Origin: Flavobacterium pectinovorum
GTDB lineage: Bacteria; Bacteroidota; Bacteroidia; Flavobacteriales; Flavobacteriaceae
NCBI RefSeq assembly: GCF_900142715.1
Contig: NZ_FRBX01000001.1
Span: forward strand, 620,001 to 684,000
Direction of reading: 5' to 3'
DNA length: 64,000 nucleotides
Part shown: in pieces, positions 61,074 through 64,000 of the stretch
Numbering within the stretch: position 1 is the stretch's first letter
Layout of the letters: every line of letters starts with the position of its first letter
Position numbers and translations under genes: made by a program
Notes under the pieces: generated by a model
Seen by the model: only the letters and a program-made list of their open reading frames with translations
What the model was told of the DNA's origin: nothing
Databases searched by the model: none

Positions 61074-62009
61074 TCAAAGAACACGAACTCCATCCGGATT
61101 AATCTTCGAAACGTGAATTTCATACGGCAAATTCATTTTTTCGTAAACTTCGCTTATGGCTTTGGCGATTTGGTCGGCGGTATTTTTTCCTCTGCTTAAA
61201 GCAAAAATCGAAGGACCAGAACCTGAAATTCCGGAACCTAAAGCGCCGTTTTCAAGAGCCGTTTGTTTGATTAAATCAAAACCCGGAATCAAAACGCTTC
61301 TTAAAGGTTCAACGATTTCGTCATGAAGCGAACGCCCAATCAAATCGTAATCTTTGGTATATAAACCGGCAATTAATCCGCCCACATTTCCCCATTGCAT
61401 AATCGCGCTTTTTAAGGAAACCGTTTGTTTCAATACCGAACGCGCATCAGATGTTTTCAATTCAATTTGTGGATGAACGACTGTGGCAAACAATTCCTCC
61501 GGACTATCAATTCTGATAATATCAAGCGGAGCATAACTTCTTACCAAAGTAAATCCGCCTAAAAGGGCAGGGGCAACGTTGTCGGCATGCGCGTTTCCGC
61601 TGGCTAGTTTTTCGCCCTGCATGGCAAATTGTACCAAATCTTTGCGGGAATACGGTTGTCCTAATAATTCATTAATTCCGAAAACTGCTCCGGCAGAACT
61701 TGCGGCGCTGCTTCCAATTCCGCTTCCGGCTTTGATATTTTTATAGATTTCGATTTCAAATCCAAAATCTATCGTATTAAAATGGCTTTCATAGGCTTCT
61801 AACATGGCCAAAGCCGCAACTCCGGAAACGTTTTTCTCGGTTTCCATAGGCAAATCAGCACCTACAATTTTAGTAATACGAACGCCTTTTTGCTCTGTTT
61901 TTCGAACAATCATTTCATCGCCCGCATTGTCTAAGCAAAGTCCAAGTACGTCAAATCCGCACGAAAGATTCGCAATAGTTGCCGGGCAAAATAGTTTAAT
62001 TTGTGTCAT
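61074..62009 (-). CDS. thrB: Homoserine kinase
   Basis: A GHMP-family kinase phosphorylating homoserine with ATP, second-last step to threonine. The 311-residue protein begins MTQIKLFCPATIANLSCGFD, the family start; GSGIGSSAASSAGAVFGINE near 96-115 is the GHMP ATP-binding loop. GALGSGISGSGPSIFALSR near 255-273 is the third motif. It lies in the thr operon between thrA and thrC, with repeats in both gaps. The feedback residues cannot be judged. Confidence 0.95.
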   Translation of the reverse strand: MTQIKLFCPATIANLSCGFDVLGLCLDNAGDEMIVRKTEQKGVRITKIVGADLPMETEKNVSGVAALAMLEAYESHFNTIDFGFEIEIYKNIKAGSGIGSSAASSAGAVFGINELLGQPYSRKDLVQFAMQGEKLASGNAHADNVAPALLGGFTLVRSYAPLDIIRIDSPEELFATVVHPQIELKTSDARSVLKQTVSLKSAIMQWGNVGGLIAGLYTKDYDLIGRSLHDEIVEPLRSVLIPGFDLIKQTALENGALGSGISGSGPSIFALSRGKNTADQIAKAISEVYEKMNLPYEIHVSKINPDGVRVL

Positions 62010-62017
62010 TTGTTATA

Positions 62018-62155
62018 GGTTCAAAGTGGCAAAGGCTCAAAGGTTCAGAGGTTTTTGCTACTGAATATTTTTATTTTTAGGTTCGAAGGTTCAGAGGTTC
62101 AAAGCGACAAAGAGAAAAACCTTTGAACCTTTGTAACTATGCACCTTTGTACCTT
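62018..62155. repeat. GGTTCAAAG-family repeats between thrA and thrB, inverted copies
   Basis: On the plus strand GGTTCAAAGTGGCAAAGGCT and GGTTCAGAGGTTCAAAGCG run toward thrA, and on the minus strand AAGGTACAAAGGTGCATAGT with AAGGTTCAAAGG begins at the thrA stop. The opposite orientations allow long hairpins in the thr transcript. Confidence 0.7.
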
Positions 62156-64000
62156 CTAATCGTTCCCAATGCGAATTACATCCGCAAAAATTCCTGATGC
62201 CGTAACTGCAGCTCCGGCTCCGGCGCCTTTTATCAATAACGGCTGATCTACGTAACGATCTGTGTAGAAAAGTACGATATTGTCTTTTCCTTCAAGATTG
62301 TAAAACGGATGATCTTTTGGGATGAATTGCAGGCCTACGCTTGCTTTTCCGTTTTCGAATTGCGCTACGTATTTCAATCTCGAATCTTTCGCTAAAGCTT
62401 CTTTATAAATGTTTTCAAAATGTTCCGCATGTTTGGTTAACGAAGCAAAAAAGTCATCGTTGTTTGTTGTTGCCAGACATTCTGCAGGCAGGAACGATTC
62501 GTTTTCGATGGCGTCGATATCCATTTCGTAACCGCTTTCGCGAATTAAAATCAGGATCTTACGTGCCACGTCAATTCCGCTTAAGTCAATTTTTGGGTCC
62601 GGTTCTGTAAATCCCTGAACTCCGGCTTCTTTTACAACATCGTGAAAAGAATTTTTCTCATCAAAATTATTGAAAATGAAGTTTAAACTTCCCGATAAAA
62701 CCGCCTGAATTTTATGCACTTTATCGCCAGAGGCAATTAAGTTTTTTACAGTATCTATAATTGGTAATCCCGCACCAACATTCGTTTCAAACAAAAACGG
62801 AGCGTTGTATTGGCGTGATAAACTTTTTAGTTTTTTATAATTATCGTAAGCAGATGAACAGGCAATTTTATTGCAAGTTACAACCGCAATACTTTGTTTT
62901 AAGAATTGCTCGTAAGTTTCAGAAACCGTTGCATTTGCTGTAATATCTACAAAAATACTATTACGTAAATTCAGTTCTTTGGCACGTTCGATAAAAGCTT
63001 CTTTATTGGCTGGTTCACCTTTATCTAAATCAGCCTGCCATTCTTTTAAAGAAATTCCGTCTTCATCAAAAAGCATTTTTCTGGAGTTTGACAAAGCAAT
63101 TACGCGAACATTTATCTTTAAATTATCTTTTAAAAATTTCTTTTGAGTATGAATTTGCTCGATGAATTTTTCACCCACATTTCCAACACCCATTACAAAC
63201 AAATTCAGCTGTTTGGTGTTTTCTTCAAAGAAGTTTTCGTGTAATGTATTCAACGCTTTTTTAACGTCTCTTTCGTTGATTACAGTTGAAATATTACGTT
63301 CAGATGCACCTTGCGCAATGGCACGAATATTTACGTTGTTTTTTCCTAAAGTACTAAACATTCTTCCGCTTAAACCCTGGTGATTTTTCATGTTTTCACC
63401 CACCAAAGCAATAATGCAAAGATCTTTTTCGACAATGGCAGGATCAATCTTGTTTTGAAGAATCTCCACTTCAAAAGCTCTGTTGATTGCAGCTTCGGCA
63501 TTTTCAGCATCAGAATTTAAAATTCCGATACAAATCGAATGTTCAGAAGAAGCCTGAGTGATAAAAATTACGTTGATTTTTTCCTGAGACAATACTTCAA
63601 ACAAACGTCTTGATGAGCCTGCAACTCCAATCATTCCGGGACCTTCAAGTGTTACAAGCGAAATATGATCGATATGGCTAATTCCTTTTACAACTGTATC
63701 TTTTGATGAAACATGACTGGAAATTAAAGTTCCTTCGGCTTCAGGTTCAAATGTATTTTTAATTAAAATGGGAATATTTTTTCTTAAAACAGGCTGAATT
63801 GTTGGCGGATACAACACTTTTGCACCAAAATGCGATAATTCCATCGCTTCCTGATACGAAATTGCAGCAATTGGCTGTGCTTGTTTTACGATTTTTGGGT
63901 TGGCAGTAAACATTCCGTTTACATCTGTCCAGATTTCAAGTTGTTCAGCATCAAGAGCTCCGGCGATAATGGCTGCTGTGTAATCAGAACCTCCACGACC
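62156..64000 (-). CDS. thrA: Bifunctional aspartokinase/homoserine dehydrogenase, 5' end outside window
   Basis: The first and third steps of the threonine branch: phosphorylation of aspartate and reduction of aspartate semialdehyde. The visible 614 residues start inside the kinase (GRGGSDYTAAIIAGALDAEQ, the aspartokinase signature), continue through two ACT-type regulatory domains (about 100-230 of the visible part) and end with the dehydrogenase (VMGVGNVGEKFIEQI near 268, FVDITANATVSETYEQFL near 344). The frame is open up to base 64000, so the N-terminus lies beyond the window. Internal ATG codons are not the start. It is the first gene of the thr operon. Confidence 0.95.
   Translation of the reverse strand, partial: GRGGSDYTAAIIAGALDAEQLEIWTDVNGMFTANPKIVKQAQPIAAISYQEAMELSHFGAKVLYPPTIQPVLRKNIPILIKNTFEPEAEGTLISSHVSSKDTVVKGISHIDHISLVTLEGPGMIGVAGSSRRLFEVLSQEKINVIFITQASSEHSICIGILNSDAENAEAAINRAFEVEILQNKIDPAIVEKDLCIIALVGENMKNHQGLSGRMFSTLGKNNVNIRAIAQGASERNISTVINERDVKKALNTLHENFFEENTKQLNLFVMGVGNVGEKFIEQIHTQKKFLKDNLKINVRVIALSNSRKMLFDEDGISLKEWQADLDKGEPANKEAFIERAKELNLRNSIFVDITANATVSETYEQFLKQSIAVVTCNKIACSSAYDNYKKLKSLSRQYNAPFLFETNVGAGLPIIDTVKNLIASGDKVHKIQAVLSGSLNFIFNNFDEKNSFHDVVKEAGVQGFTEPDPKIDLSGIDVARKILILIRESGYEMDIDAIENESFLPAECLATTNNDDFFASLTKHAEHFENIYKEALAKDSRLKYVAQFENGKASVGLQFIPKDHPFYNLEGKDNIVLFYTDRYVDQPLLIKGAGAGAAVTASGIFADVIRIGND

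Overview
The window looks like chromosomal DNA of a Flavobacterium-like bacterium (phylum Bacteroidota, family Flavobacteriaceae). Several signs point there. The DNA is very AT-rich. Many genes are preceded by the Bacteroidota -7 box TAnnTTTG. CcoN and CcoO are fused in one cbb3 oxidase polypeptide, there is a def / DUF5606-type / mazG gene group, and one secreted protein has a type IX secretion-like tail. No rRNA, tRNA, CRISPR array, integrase or transposase was found. Family names come from reading the sequences and from memory of protein families; no database was searched.

Layout. 0-2.3 kb: 5' part of a lipoprotein gene, a cysteine desulfurase, and tsaC. 2.5-10.1 kb: a lipopolysaccharide or glycan cluster with six glycosyltransferase-type genes, one probable glycosyltransferase and a Kdo/heptose-kinase-like gene. 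10.2-19.3 kb: housekeeping genes (dapD, PAS protein, ruvX, mqo, FUSC transporter, def, DUF5606, mazG) ending in a Crp/Fnr regulator. 19.5-29.5 kb: a microaerobic respiration block (copper P-type ATPase, ccoS, ccoNO, ccoQ, ccoP, ccoG, fixH, SafE-like protein, hemN). 29.6-45.8 kb: small membrane proteins, acyl-CoA carboxylase beta subunit, a TetR gene with its target operon, lpxD, msrB, prfB with a programmed frameshift, threonine aldolase, ybaB, an S9 peptidase, a cysteine-synthase-family enzyme and envelope proteins. 45.8-57.6 kb: yebC, a tail-specific protease, gcvT, nnrD and accessory genes (HipA-like kinase plus DUF3037, pectate lyase, Crp-like regulator, GNAT, HutD, XRE), with many intergenic repeats. 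57.7-59.4 kb: a two-gene HEPN-nuclease plus DUF262 module, a likely defence or toxin system. 59.6-64 kb: thrC, thrB and thrA (thrA runs off the end).

Three observations deserve most attention. First, a Crp/Fnr-type palindrome lies upstream of the copper ATPase gene, the cco operon and hemN, at almost the same distance from the -7 box each time. This suggests an oxygen-responsive regulon run by the adjacent regulator. Second, several unrelated short repeat families start within a few bases of stop codons, usually with the same strand as the gene, suggesting a 3'-end function or insertion preference. Third, there are two compact accessory pairs (DUF262/HEPN and HipA-like/DUF3037), and a pair of tiny paralogous membrane peptides of which one is only 25 residues long.
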